Assembly (NCBI RefSeq): GCF_005047355.1
Contig: NZ_SUMC01000016.1
Location: 1-64,000 of the forward strand
DNA length: 64,000 nt
From: Actinacidiphila oryziradicis
GTDB taxonomy: Bacteria > Actinomycetota > Actinomycetes > Streptomycetales > Streptomycetaceae
Direction: 5' to 3'
The first letter of the stretch is position 1; each line of letters opens with the position of its first letter. Below the pieces are notes generated by a model that was given only the letters and a program-made list of their open reading frames with translations, did no database searches and was not told where the DNA came from. Shown here piece by piece: positions 8,508 through 16,995 of the stretch. The position numbers and the translations under genes are program-made.

Positions 8508-8553
8508 TTGGATCCGAGCTTGCATCCAACTTTGGATCCAAGTTCGGATCCGA
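8508..8553. promoter_or_regulatory. Four-copy operator array at 12-bp spacing (candidate GntR site)
   Basis: Four related decamers start at 8508, 8520, 8532 and 8544: TTGGATCCGA, TTGCATCCAA, TTGGATCCAA and TCGGATCCGA. Each is palindromic or nearly so, and the spacing is exactly 12 bp. FCD-type GntR proteins commonly bind short palindromes of this form. The array lies 14-59 bp upstream of the ATPase start, in the likely leader or promoter of the catabolic unit that encodes its own GntR regulator. The repeat is directly visible; the protein partner is inference. Confidence 0.75.
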
Positions 8554-8559
8554 CCCTAG

Positions 8560-9028
8560 GAGCAGTCTGTAACGGCAGGATTAAGTCCTGAGGCGTGTGG
8601 AAGTTACGTTCTGCTCACCTTGTTCGCTGCTGCGTTGCGCCGACAGGCCCCGCAGCGTGCTCACCAGCACGTACGCCAGGCCGCCGCCCGGGGCCCTGAC
8701 CTTTTCTTCTCCGGGATGCTCCCGGGTTCTTCTCCGGGATGCCCCCGGGCGCTGAATGCGCCAGCCTGGGCAGCGATCTCGTGACTACAAGAAGAGAGGG
8801 CGAACGCTGGCGCGAAAGCCCGGCATCGGGATCTGTGGGGCTCGTCGAGGTCGTGGACGGTGGCTGGCTGCCCGGAGGCGTGAGGGGGTCGTTGTTCTCG
8901 GGCCCGGTGAAGTCGATGCCCGTCGCGGGCCGTACGGCCACAGGCGTCCCGACGGCGTGCCCGCCCGAAAGGTGAGGCGGCGCGCACCGCGCCCTGTACT
9001 TCCTGCCGTCGGCTCCGCCCGTGGCCGG
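8560..9028. other. Non-coding stretch with a 23-bp tandem duplication
   Basis: I see no convincing gene between the operator array and the hypothetical gene ending at 9029. A 23-bp unit is duplicated at 8704-8726 and 8727-8749 (22 of 23 bases identical); each copy holds a CCGGG...CCCGG hairpin, so the pair could act as a weak terminator or be slippage debris. The short frames here have no recognisable domains. Confidence 0.5.
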
Positions 9029-9523
9029 TCAGGTTCCCGGCCGCTGCGGTTCGGAGTTCGCCAACGGGGTGTCGATCTCGGCCAGCGAACGGAAGAGGTC
9101 GGCGTCCAGGGGATAGTCCCAGGTGGCGAGCTCGATCCGGCGGCCGTCGCGCCAGGCGAAGGCCGTGTGCATGATGCGTGGGTCACCCCAGGCGAAGAGC
9201 TCCGTGACGACCGGCACGCCCTCGATGGTGAGGGTTTGCTCGGCCCGGTCGTGCAAGGCATCGAAGGTGGGTGCGTCCGGTCGGCGGCGCAGTATCAGGG
9301 ACAGTGCGGAGCGCGGCACGGACGCGAGGGTGGACGGCGACGCGGGAAGGGGGCTGTTGCCGATGACCACGCTGGGGCGTGGCTGGCGGGGCAGGAGATA
9401 CGCGTGGGCGAGGGTGACGACGACTGACGTGCCGAGACGGCCGTACGCAGTCCGCTGCCGAACCGCCTGATGCATCATCAATTTTCGTACTCCTGGCCAG
9501 GCGTGTAGCGGGATGCCGAGCAC
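9029..9523 (-). CDS. Hypothetical protein
   Basis: A 164-codon frame with sensible composition in its C-terminal two-thirds (for example VVTLAHAYLLPRQPRPS and FAWRDGRRIELATWDYP). I do not recognise a family. The first 15-20 residues are doubtful; a start at the Met pair near 9478 would give about 149 residues. It lies in a decayed region with relics on both sides, so it may itself be a fragment. Confidence 0.45.
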   Translation of the reverse strand: MLGIPLHAWPGVRKLMMHQAVRQRTAYGRLGTSVVVTLAHAYLLPRQPRPSVVIGNSPLPASPSTLASVPRSALSLILRRRPDAPTFDALHDRAEQTLTIEGVPVVTELFAWGDPRIMHTAFAWRDGRRIELATWDYPLDADLFRSLAEIDTPLANSEPQRPGT

Positions 9524-9609
9524 GGGGGTAGGACAATTGCTGTTCGTGGTACGGCGGTTGTGACATGGCGACGCCCTTTGTGATGGATCCGTCCCTGTCG
9601 GCGCGGCTG

Positions 9610-9626
9610 GGCCCCCTTCGGGGGCC
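9610..9626. terminator. Perfect GC hairpin
   Basis: GGCCCCC pairs with GGGGGCC around TTC. It lies between the hypothetical gene and the methyltransferase relic and may be a leftover terminator; there is no T-tract. Confidence 0.35.
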
Positions 9627-9649
9627 GGCCGCTACCAGCTAACTATGAG

Positions 9650-9975
9650 TGAACCGTTTCACACGGCTTGCCTGCAACTCCGGTCCACGCCACGTCGTGG
9701 ACGGGATCGTCCGCAACGCACTGATCGGACGGCAGTTGCCTCGTCGAGCCGCGCAGGCCCGGACTCGAGGTGAGCACGGTCCTCCCGATGACTTCCGTCC
9801 TGCGCAACGCACGTCATGCCGACGAAGTCCTCGGCCTGCAGCGCAACGCACAGCGCGCCGTGGAGGCCGGCTACATCACGGCTCCATCTGCGCAGAAGTG
9901 GCTGGACGAGCTCGCCCGCGGCTCTCCCGCCAAGCCGCCAAGGCGATTTGAGGCCAGCTCGTCCGGGCTGAAGAG
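9650..9975 (+). pseudogene. Relic of a SAM-dependent methyltransferase
   Basis: Two frames read like one protein. The first gives VVDGIVRNALIGRQLPRRAAQA, then after a frameshift near 9760 the second gives VLPMTSVLRNARHADEVLGL and AGYITAPSAQKWLDELARG. This order is that of the C-terminal part of streptomycete class I methyltransferases. The SAM-binding N-terminal half is absent, and the sequence loses similarity after about 9950. I call it a 5'-truncated, frameshifted pseudogene. Confidence 0.6.
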
Positions 9976-10117
9976 CTGGAAGCCGCCCCCCGGTGGCGCG
10001 CTGATGGGACGCCACCGCTGGAGCGTTTCGAGATCACCGTGACATCCGACCGGCCGTCAATCACCTGGCCTGGCCGCTGACCCTCTGCGCGGTTCTCAGC
10101 GAACTCGGCGCGATCGG

Positions 10118-10456
10118 TCAGACGGGAAAGACCTTGACCTTGGAGTTGTCGGCGCCGCGCTCCAGGCTCGAGCGGTCCAGACACTTCCCGAGGAGCTTTT
10201 CCAGGTCGTCCGGGTCGGATGTGAGAATCCGGGCGGGCTTGTCGGAGGTGGTGATCGCCGTCGCGGTGACCACCGCGTCAATGGCGTATTTGTGACCGTG
10301 CAGACCTGCGGATTTGAGCAGGTCCGACGCCCGCCGGGCGAGGTCCTTGGTGAGCGGTTCCACGGTCAGCCGGGACAGCGGCAGGCGCTGGGTGAGTACG
10401 GTCGGCTGCTCCTCCCAGACCACACAGCGCGGCCCCTCCTCGGACAGGGCAAACAT
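10118..10456 (-). pseudogene. PIN-domain (VapC-like) C-terminal fragment
   Basis: The 112-codon frame ends with features of PIN-domain ribonucleases: LARRASDLLKSAG, then HKYAIDAVVTATA with the conserved Asp, then ARILTSDPDDLEKLLG. The N-terminal strand with the first catalytic Asp (usual start ..VDTS/G..) is missing, and no antitoxin gene is adjacent. It begins 4 bp after the stop of the fur gene on the same strand. I judge it a truncated, probably inactive toxin; a read-through product of the fur transcript is possible. Confidence 0.55.
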
Positions 10457-10459
10457 TGC

Positions 10460-10870
10460 TCAGGCGCAGGATGGGCACAGCCCGCGGTAGGTGACCTCGA
10501 CCTCGGACACCGTGAAGCCGAACCGTTCCTCCGCCGGGAGGTCGGCCAGCGGATTGCCGGTCGGGTGGACATCGCGGACGGCGCCGCAGTTGGAGCACAC
10601 CAAGTGCTGGTGCGGATGGTGTGCGTTGGGGTCGTAGCGCTTGGCGCGGCCGTCGGTGGAGACCTCTATGACCTCACCGAGGGAGACCAGCTCGCCCAGG
10701 GCGTTGTAGACGGTCGCCCGGGAGATCTCGGGCAGCCGCTGTGCCGCGCGGGCGTGCACCTCGTCGGCTGTGAGATGCACGTGGTCGCCGTCGAGGACCT
10801 CCGCAACGACACGCCGCTGGGAGGTCATCCGCCAGCCACGCCCTCGCAGTCGCTCCAGCAGGTCACTCAT
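10460..10870 (-). CDS. Fur family repressor (peroxide/metal responsive)
   Basis: A complete 136-residue Fur protein: N-terminal winged helix (about 1-80, with TADEVHARAAQRLPEISRATVYNAL) and dimerisation domain with the metal-site histidines in HHPHQHLVC and the CxxC pairs CSNC and CPSC for structural zinc. Fur homologues next to katG usually act as peroxide sensors (FurA/CatR). This gene points away from katG, with a shared intergenic region at 10871-11010 that contains the pair TTCGG/CCGAA around 10890-10907. It may control itself and the katG transcript. Confidence 0.88.
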   Translation of the reverse strand: MSDLLERLRGRGWRMTSQRRVVAEVLDGDHVHLTADEVHARAAQRLPEISRATVYNALGELVSLGEVIEVSTDGRAKRYDPNAHHPHQHLVCSNCGAVRDVHPTGNPLADLPAEERFGFTVSEVEVTYRGLCPSCA

Positions 10871-10958
10871 ATCGGTTCACCTATTCAGGTTCGGTGGGAT
10901 ACCCGAAGTTTACGGGTGGACGTCCGGGTTCCGATTGGATATGGGTCTGGCGCGCTTC

Positions 10959-10986
10959 TTGACTTGGACTCTGTCCATCGTAGGAT
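10959..10986 (+). promoter_or_regulatory. Promoter of the fur-relic/katG transcript
   Basis: TTGACT (10959-10964), 16-bp spacer, TAGGAT (10981-10986): a good match to the housekeeping sigma consensus. It would transcribe the furA relic and katG together, the order normal for furA-katG operons. Confidence 0.6.
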
Positions 10987-11009
10987 CAGTTCCGGCGATA
11001 GCCAAGGGA

Positions 11010-11254
11010 CAGGAGGACTCCAGTACGGCAGGGCCCTCCACGCGCTCACCGAGACGGGACTCGTACGCCGCATCGAACTGGCCGGCAGCCAGGCCCGGTT
11101 CGAGGGACGCGTCGCGTCTTCGCCTGACGCCGACCGCGCGGTCGGCGAGGCCCCCTGCCTGACCGCGTCCGACGACCGCGGCTTCTCGACCGACGAGGCC
11201 GAGGTCATCTACTGGGGCCTGTGCCCCGGCTGTTCCACCGCCCGCAGTTCCTGA
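11010..11254 (+). pseudogene. furA: Deleted furA/catR relic upstream of katG
   Basis: The frame reading LHALTETGLVRRIELAGSQ, then AVGEAPCLTASDDRGFSTDE and AEVIYWGLCPGCS is the C-terminal two-thirds of a FurA-type protein. The metal-binding core expected between them (a His-rich HHHLVCRxC segment) is absent, and the N-terminal DNA-binding domain is gone. It ends 33 bp before katG, exactly where furA lies in intact furA-katG operons. I therefore call it a remnant with at least two deletions; regulation may have passed to the divergent Fur at 10460-10870. Confidence 0.75.
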
Positions 11255-11287
11255 GCACCGTGATCCGCCTGGTCCGAAAGGATTCCC

Positions 11288-13519
11288 ATGACTGAGAACC
11301 ATGACGCAATCGTCGTAGACGCGAAGACGGAGGGCGGAGGTGGCTGCCCGGTCGCGCACGGGCGCGCCTCGCACCCGACTCAGGGCGGCGGAAACCGCCA
11401 GTGGTGGCCGGAGCGGCTCAACCTGAAGATCCTCGCCAAGAACCCCGCCGTGGCCAACCCCCTCGGCGAGGAGTTCGACTACGCCGAGGCGTTCAAGACC
11501 CTCGACCTCCCGGCCGTGAAGCAGGACATCGCGGAGGTGCTGACGACGTCGCAGGACTGGTGGCCCGCCGACTTCGGCCACTACGGCCCGTTCATGATCC
11601 GGATGGCCTGGCACAGCGCGGGCACCTACCGGATCAGCGACGGCCGCGGCGGCGGCGGGGCCGGCCAGCAGCGCTTCGCCCCCCTCAACAGCTGGCCGGA
11701 CAACGGGAACCTCGACAAGGCCCGCCGCCTGCTGTGGCCGGTCAAGAAGAAGTACGGCCAGAGCCTCTCGTGGGCCGACCTCATGATCCTCACCGGCAAC
11801 GTCGCTCTGGAGTCGATGGGCTTCGAGACCTTCGGCTTCGGCGGCGGCCGTGCGGACGTCTGGGAGCCCGACGAGGACGTCTACTGGGGTCCCGAGACCA
11901 CCTGGCTCGGCGACGAGCGCTATACCGGCGACCGGGAGCTGGAGAACCCCCTCGGCGCGGTCCAGATGGGCCTCATCTACGTCAACCCGGAAGGCCCGAA
12001 CGGCAACCCGGACCCGCTCGGCGCGGCCCGCGACATCCGTGAGACGTTCCGCCGGATGGCGATGAACGACGAGGAGACGGTCGCCCTGATCGCCGGCGGC
12101 CACACCTTCGGCAAGACCCACGGCGCGGGCCCGGCGGACAGCGTGGGCGCCGACCCCGAGGCCGCCCCGATCGAGGCGCAGGGCCTCGGCTGGAGCAACT
12201 CCTTCGGCACCGGCAAGGGCGGCGACGCGATCACCAGCGGTCTCGAGGGTATCTGGACGAACACCCCGATCACGTGGGACAACAGCTTCTTCGAGATCCT
12301 GTTCGGCTACGAGTGGGAGCTGTTCCAGAGCCCCGCCGGTGCGAACCAGTGGAAGCCGAAGGAGGGCGCCGGGGCGGGCACCGTCCCCGACGCCCACGAC
12401 GCGTCGAAGAGCCACGCCCCGACGATGCTGACGACCGACCTCGCGCTCCGGTTCGACCCGGCCTACGAGCAGATCTCGCGACGCTTCCTGGAGAACCCCG
12501 ACGAGTTCGCGGACGCCTTCGCCCGGGCGTGGTTCAAGCTGACCCACCGCGACATGGGCCCGGTCGTGCGCTACCTCGGCCCGGAGGTCCCGGCCGAGAC
12601 GCTGCTGTGGCAGGACCCCCTCCCCGCGGTGACGCACGAGATCGTCGACGCCGAGGACATCGCCTCCCTCAAGGGCCAGATCCTGGCCTCGGGCCTGTCG
12701 GTGTCCCAACTCGTGTCTACCGCATGGGCGTCGGCCTCGTCCTTCCGCGGCAGCGACAAGCGCGGCGGCGCCAACGGTGCGCGCATCCGCCTCCAGCCGC
12801 AGAGCGGGTGGGAGGTCAACGACCCCGACCAGCTGGCGACGGTGCTGCGCACCCTGGAGGGGATCCAGGAGGCCTTCAACGCCGCCCAGACCGGGGGCAA
12901 AGCGGTCTCGCTCGCCGACCTGATCGTGCTCGCCGGTGGTGCCGCCGTCGAGCAGGCCGCCAAGGACGCCGGCTTCCACGTCGAGGTCCCTTTCACGCCG
13001 GGCCGCGCGGACGCGTCGCAGGAGCAGACCGACGTGGAGTCGTTCACCGCGCTCGAGCCGACCGCCGACGGGTTCCGCAACTACCTCGGGAAGGGCAACC
13101 GGCTGCCGGCCGAGTACCTGCTGACCGACCGGGCGAACCTCCTGACCCTGAGCGCCCCCGAGATGACGGCCCTCGTCGGTGGCCTTCGCGTCCTGGGCGC
13201 GAACTACCAGCAGTCCACGCTCGGCGTCTTCACCACGACTCCCGGGTCTCTGACCAACGACTTCTTCGTCAACCTGCTCGACCTGGGCACGACGTGGAAG
13301 GCGACGTCCGGGGACGCGAACACGTTCGAGGGTCGCGACGCCGCCACGGGCGAGGTCAAGTGGACCGGCAGCCGTGCCGACCTCGTCTTCGGGTCGAACT
13401 CCGAGCTGCGCGCGCTCGCGGAGGTCTACGCGAGCGATGACGCGAAGGAGAAGTTCGTGAACGACTTCGTCGCGGCGTGGGACAAGGTCATGAACCTCGA
13501 CCGGTTCGACCTCGTCTGA
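11288..13519 (+). CDS. katG: Catalase-peroxidase KatG
   Basis: A full-length 743-residue haem enzyme that removes hydrogen peroxide. The distal site is MAWHSAGTYR (Arg-Trp-His), the crosslink partners Tyr (LIYVNPEGPNG) and Met (FRRMAMND) are present, and the proximal His is in IAGGHTFGKTHGAG. The Ser equivalent to Mycobacterium tuberculosis Ser315 is kept (AITSGLEGIW). A second, non-catalytic peroxidase-like domain follows, as is normal. GGAAAGG-like purines precede the ATG at 11288. It is transcribed from 10959 onwards through a fur relic and ends at a strong terminator. Confidence 0.97.
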   Translation: MTENHDAIVVDAKTEGGGGCPVAHGRASHPTQGGGNRQWWPERLNLKILAKNPAVANPLGEEFDYAEAFKTLDLPAVKQDIAEVLTTSQDWWPADFGHYGPFMIRMAWHSAGTYRISDGRGGGGAGQQRFAPLNSWPDNGNLDKARRLLWPVKKKYGQSLSWADLMILTGNVALESMGFETFGFGGGRADVWEPDEDVYWGPETTWLGDERYTGDRELENPLGAVQMGLIYVNPEGPNGNPDPLGAARDIRETFRRMAMNDEETVALIAGGHTFGKTHGAGPADSVGADPEAAPIEAQGLGWSNSFGTGKGGDAITSGLEGIWTNTPITWDNSFFEILFGYEWELFQSPAGANQWKPKEGAGAGTVPDAHDASKSHAPTMLTTDLALRFDPAYEQISRRFLENPDEFADAFARAWFKLTHRDMGPVVRYLGPEVPAETLLWQDPLPAVTHEIVDAEDIASLKGQILASGLSVSQLVSTAWASASSFRGSDKRGGANGARIRLQPQSGWEVNDPDQLATVLRTLEGIQEAFNAAQTGGKAVSLADLIVLAGGAAVEQAAKDAGFHVEVPFTPGRADASQEQTDVESFTALEPTADGFRNYLGKGNRLPAEYLLTDRANLLTLSAPEMTALVGGLRVLGANYQQSTLGVFTTTPGSLTNDFFVNLLDLGTTWKATSGDANTFEGRDAATGEVKWTGSRADLVFGSNSELRALAEVYASDDAKEKFVNDFVAAWDKVMNLDRFDLV

Positions 13520-13526
13520 TCATGAT

Positions 13527-13558
13527 GTCCAGGTCGGCCCGCGCCGGCCGACCTGGAC
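13527..13558 (+). terminator. katG terminator
   Basis: A perfect 13-bp stem (GTCCAGGTCGGCC with GGCCGACCTGGAC) and 6-base loop begins 8 bp after the katG stop. Confidence 0.8.
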
Positions 13559-13577
13559 GTCCTCAGCCCGAAGAAGC

Positions 13578-13606
13578 TTGACGTGATGATTATGTCATTC
13601 TATCGT
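13578..13606 (+). promoter_or_regulatory. Promoter of leaderless fic mRNA
   Basis: TTGACG (13578-13583), 17-bp spacer, TATCGT (13601-13606), then six bases to the ATG at 13613. The start point should fall on or next to the ATG, and no ribosome site exists, so the mRNA is probably leaderless. The spacer contains ATGA/TCAT arms that could be an operator. Confidence 0.6.
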
Positions 13607-13612
13607 TGACGC

Positions 13613-14749
13613 ATGCTCTACCCCACCCCCTCCCTGAGTCCCGACGACGGGCGCGTACTCAGCGAGGTCGACCGCATGCGGGAAGCCCTGCGGCACCAGG
13701 TGCGCGCCACCCCCTCGAAGTGGACTACAGGCCTGCGGAAGTTCCTGACCGCCGACGCCGTCGCGGCCTCCAACTCCATTGAAGGCTTCAAGGTGGCGAC
13801 GGTCGACGTCGAGGACCTCCTGGAGGGGGAACGCGACGTAGAAGTCTCCGAGGAGAACCGCGAGGAGACCCTTGCCTACCAGCAGATGATGACGTACATC
13901 CAGACACTCCACGACGTCGAGGACTTCAGCTACAGCAAGGGCCTCTTCAACGCACTGCACTGGATGCTCCAGGGGCACCGGCACAGCATCCGCAAACCAG
14001 CCGGGCAATGGCGCCGGGGCCCCGTGTATGTCACCGACGCCCGCGACCCCAGCATCGCCGCGTACACCGCGCCTGACGCCAAGGGCGTGCCCGCCCTGAT
14101 GCAGGAGCTCGCCGACTGGCTCAATGCAGAAGACGGCACTCACCTGCTGGTACGAGCCGCCATGGCACACCTTCACCTCGTGTCCATCCATCCCTGGGCC
14201 GACGGCAACGGCAGGATGTCCCGCTCCCTGCAGACGCTCATGATCGCCCGTGAAGGTGTCCTCGCCCCGGAGTTCTCATCCGTCGAGGCATGGCTCGGAC
14301 GTCCCGGCAACACCTGGGAGTACTACCGCCAACTCACCGACCGCGGCTCTGAGTACCTTCCTGACCAGGACGTCTCCAGCTGGATCCGCTTCAACCTCAC
14401 CGCCTACCACCAGCAGGCCCAGACCGTCCAAGGCCGTCTCGACCGCTCCGGACGGGTGTGGGGTGCGCTCTCCGAGTTCGCGGACAGCACCGGACTGGAC
14501 GAGCGGGCAGTGACCGCTCTGCACGACGTGGCCATGGCCGGTCGCGTCCGCCGCTCGCGCTACGAACACGCCGAAGGCCTGAGCCTGCAGCAGGCCCAAC
14601 GCGACCTCCGCGACCTCGTCACCGCTCAGATCCTCGAACCAGTCGGCCGCACCCGGGCGCGCTACTACACCGCCGGCCCCCGCTTCCCCGAGCAGGCGCT
14701 GAACGTCGCACACACGCCCATGACTCTGACCGACCCATATTCCACCTGA
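13613..14749 (+). CDS. Fic family protein (AMP-transferase) with N-terminal inhibitory helix
   Basis: A 378-residue Fic protein. The core motif HPWADGNGRMSR (about residues 192-203) matches HPFxDGNGRxxR, with Trp for Phe. Near the N-terminus AASNSIEGF fits the (S/T)xxxE(G/N) inhibitory motif, which marks class II Fic proteins that restrain their own ATP site; no separate antitoxin is needed and none is seen. A winged-helix-like C-terminal part follows (RSRYEHAEGLSLQQAQRDL). Such proteins transfer AMP to hydroxyls of target proteins. Target unknown. It stands alone between katG and a two-component system. Confidence 0.9.
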   Translation: MLYPTPSLSPDDGRVLSEVDRMREALRHQVRATPSKWTTGLRKFLTADAVAASNSIEGFKVATVDVEDLLEGERDVEVSEENREETLAYQQMMTYIQTLHDVEDFSYSKGLFNALHWMLQGHRHSIRKPAGQWRRGPVYVTDARDPSIAAYTAPDAKGVPALMQELADWLNAEDGTHLLVRAAMAHLHLVSIHPWADGNGRMSRSLQTLMIAREGVLAPEFSSVEAWLGRPGNTWEYYRQLTDRGSEYLPDQDVSSWIRFNLTAYHQQAQTVQGRLDRSGRVWGALSEFADSTGLDERAVTALHDVAMAGRVRRSRYEHAEGLSLQQAQRDLRDLVTAQILEPVGRTRARYYTAGPRFPEQALNVAHTPMTLTDPYST

Positions 14750-14807
14750 CCGAGGTCCGGATCGCACGCCCACGGCCGAAAACGAGTTGCCAAGGCCGCC
14801 GCTCCCT

Positions 14808-15551
14808 TCAGGGAGGCGGGGCCGATGGCTTTTTCGACTTGCTGGCCGTCTCGCCGCTGACCAGATCTTGAGATATCGGCGCCGTGGCGGATGGGTCGGC
14901 GATGCGGTATCCCACGGTGGGGGTGGTGGTGATGACGGGCGGGGCGCCGAGCTTGCGGCGTAGGCGGCCGATGGTGACGGTTACGGTGTTGGTGAAGGGG
15001 TCCGCGTGCTCGTCCCAGGCCTGTTCGAGCAGGTCTTCTGTGCTGACGAAGGCGGGGCTGGCCCGCAGAAGCGCTTCGAGGACGGCGAACTCCTTGACCG
15101 ACAGGTCGAGGTGGCGGCCGTCGCGGGTGACCGTGCGCCGTAGCGGATCGAGCTCGATTCCTGCGGCACGCAGGGTGCGGGCCCGTGCTGAGGGCTGGCG
15201 GCGGGCGAGGGCGCGGATGCGCAGGACGAGTTCGGGGAAGTGGAACGGCTTGGCGAGGTAGTCGTCGGCTCCCAGGCTCAGCCCGCTGACGCGGTCACCC
15301 GGCGAGCCGGCCGCGGTCAGCATCAGGACCATGACCCGGTCGTCGCGTTCGGTGATCATCTGGCAGATGGTGTCGCCGTGGATTCCCGGCAGGTCGCGGT
15401 CGAGGACGACGACGTCGTACGCGTTGGTGTCGAGCTTGGCCACCGCCTCCAGCCCGTCGTACGCGGCGTCCACGGCCATGCCCTGGTCGCGCAGGCCCTC
15501 GACCACCACATCGGCGAGGGACCGCGCGTCCTCGACCACCAGTACTCTCAT
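14808..15551 (-). CDS. OmpR/PhoB family response regulator
   Basis: A 247-residue regulator: receiver domain (1-115) with acidic pocket (VVED), phospho-acceptor Asp in DVVVLDRDLPG, Thr of LMLTA and Lys of LAKPF; then a winged helix (about 130-225) ending TVGYRI. It overlaps the kinase gene by 4 bp (ATGA). A hairpin (CCGCTCCC/GGGAGGCGG near 14800-14824) sits at its 3' end, extending into the codons of its Lys/Pro-rich tail. The divergent ABC genes at 16996-20284 are the likely targets. Confidence 0.93.
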   Translation of the reverse strand: MRVLVVEDARSLADVVVEGLRDQGMAVDAAYDGLEAVAKLDTNAYDVVVLDRDLPGIHGDTICQMITERDDRVMVLMLTAAGSPGDRVSGLSLGADDYLAKPFHFPELVLRIRALARRQPSARARTLRAAGIELDPLRRTVTRDGRHLDLSVKEFAVLEALLRASPAFVSTEDLLEQAWDEHADPFTNTVTVTIGRLRRKLGAPPVITTTPTVGYRIADPSATAPISQDLVSGETASKSKKPSAPPP

Positions 15552-16789
15552 GCCGGAACCCCCGTCCCTGCGGTGTGGGCCGCCAAGGGCAGCGAGATGC
15601 GGACGCGCAGGCCGCCTTCGGCGCGGGCGTGCAGGTCAAGGGTGCCGCCGTGGGCCGCGGTGATGGCTGCGACGATCGAAAGCCCGAGCCCGGACCCGCC
15701 GACTGTGCGGGTCCGGTCCGCGCCGAGCCGCCGGAACGGCTGGGCCAGCCGCGCGACCTGCTGCTGGTCGAGAACCTGGCCGCCGGTCTCGACGACCAGC
15801 TGTGCTGTTGTGCTGTCGGCCCCGGTGGCTATGCGGATCCAGCCGCCCTCATGATTGTGGCCGATCGCGTTGTCGATGAGGTTGCCGACCACGCGGGACA
15901 GGAGCGGCTGGCTTCCCCGGACCCACACAGCGTCGTATTCGCCCACTTCGTGCACGGTCAGGTCCTTGGCTGCGATGTCGACCGTGCGGGCGGACAGAAC
16001 CGCGGACACCAGCCGGGTGAGCGAGAGCGTGGTGTGGTCGGGGAGGATGCCGTGTTGCGTGCGGGCGAGCACGAGGAGGCCTTCCAGTAGCCGGTCGACC
16101 TGGTCGAGTTCGGTGCGTAGACGATCGGCCAGCGCGATCGTTTGGGGTGGTGCGGGCTCCGGCTTGGCCACTGCCACATCGAGTGACGCCCGCATGGTGG
16201 CCAGCGGGGTGCGTAGCTCGTGGGAGGCGTTGGCGACGAAGCGGCGCTGGGCGGCGAAGGCGCCCTCAAGCCGTTCCAGCAGTTCGTCGATGGTGTCGGC
16301 GAGGTCCTTCACCTCGTCGCGGGGGCCGGACACGGCCAGCCGCTCGTGCAGGTTGTCCGCGGAGATTCGCCGGGTGGCCGCCGTGATCGTCCGCAGCGGG
16401 CGCAGCACCCGGCCCGCGACGACCCAGCCCAGTACGACCGACACAGCCGCCATAACGCCAATGGCGACGGCCGATCCCAGCAGGAGCTGATGCGACTGTG
16501 CCGCGTCCGCCTGGGAGAGCTGGGCCTCCAACTGGCTTATGTGGGCTTGGGCCTGCTCCGGCGTGGGCTGCTGATGCGCGGCCGGTTGGCCAGGCACGAC
16601 CCGGGTGACTCGCGTTGCCCCGGAGGCCACGATGCCGGCGATGGCCAGCAGTGCGGCGCCGGACAGCAGGAACAGCCCGCCGTAGAGGGCGGTGAAACGC
16701 ACCCGCACGTGGTGACGCGCCAAGGCGAAACGGTCGGCGGGATCGGCGGGATCGGCGAGTCGGCGAGGGAGGTCCAGCTGAGTTCCCAT
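15548..16789 (-). CDS. Sensor histidine kinase
   Basis: A 413-residue membrane kinase: cytoplasmic N-tail, TM1 (about 33-55), a short extracytoplasmic loop rich in Gln (about 60-100), TM2 (about 103-127), HAMP, HisKA with the phospho-accepting His in ASHELRTPL, and an HATPase domain with N-box NLIDNAIGHN and G-box GGSGLGLSI. GGAGAGGA precedes the ATG at 16789. The short sensing loop resembles intramembrane sensors that work with neighbouring ABC exporters, which fits the divergent ABC operon. Confidence 0.92.
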   Translation of the reverse strand: MGTQLDLPRRLADPADPADRFALARHHVRVRFTALYGGLFLLSGAALLAIAGIVASGATRVTRVVPGQPAAHQQPTPEQAQAHISQLEAQLSQADAAQSHQLLLGSAVAIGVMAAVSVVLGWVVAGRVLRPLRTITAATRRISADNLHERLAVSGPRDEVKDLADTIDELLERLEGAFAAQRRFVANASHELRTPLATMRASLDVAVAKPEPAPPQTIALADRLRTELDQVDRLLEGLLVLARTQHGILPDHTTLSLTRLVSAVLSARTVDIAAKDLTVHEVGEYDAVWVRGSQPLLSRVVGNLIDNAIGHNHEGGWIRIATGADSTTAQLVVETGGQVLDQQQVARLAQPFRRLGADRTRTVGGSGLGLSIVAAITAAHGGTLDLHARAEGGLRVRISLPLAAHTAGTGVPA

Positions 16790-16995
16790 CGGTCCTCTCC
16801 CTGAGTTCGGTGCCCGTGCGCTGCCTTGGGCCTCTTACAGTCCGGCCGGTGCTGCGGCCACGTACTCCGGCCCGGGTATCAGCATGCCCGGCTGTACCTA
16901 ACAGCGGTATGACGGCCTTCGTTCGGCCCACGTTATGGCGTTCAGCCCATGGTTCGGGCAAGGCAACGTGCCGGACGAAAGGGCAGAGCTACGAC

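Noticed and set aside
8508..8553. GGATCC hexamers as restriction-site cloning artefacts
   Set aside because: Four degenerate copies at fixed 12-bp spacing with conserved flanks, one with GCATCC, are better explained as operator repeats.
10292..11254. A long plus-strand frame (320 codons) across the fur and katG leader region
   Set aside because: Its first two-thirds are antisense to the intact fur gene; only the end, which is the furA relic, has protein character.
10910..12979. A 689-codon minus-strand frame opposite katG
   Set aside because: Antisense shadow of a clear katG gene; composition is the low-complexity Arg/Ala/Gly-type typical of GC-rich reverse frames.
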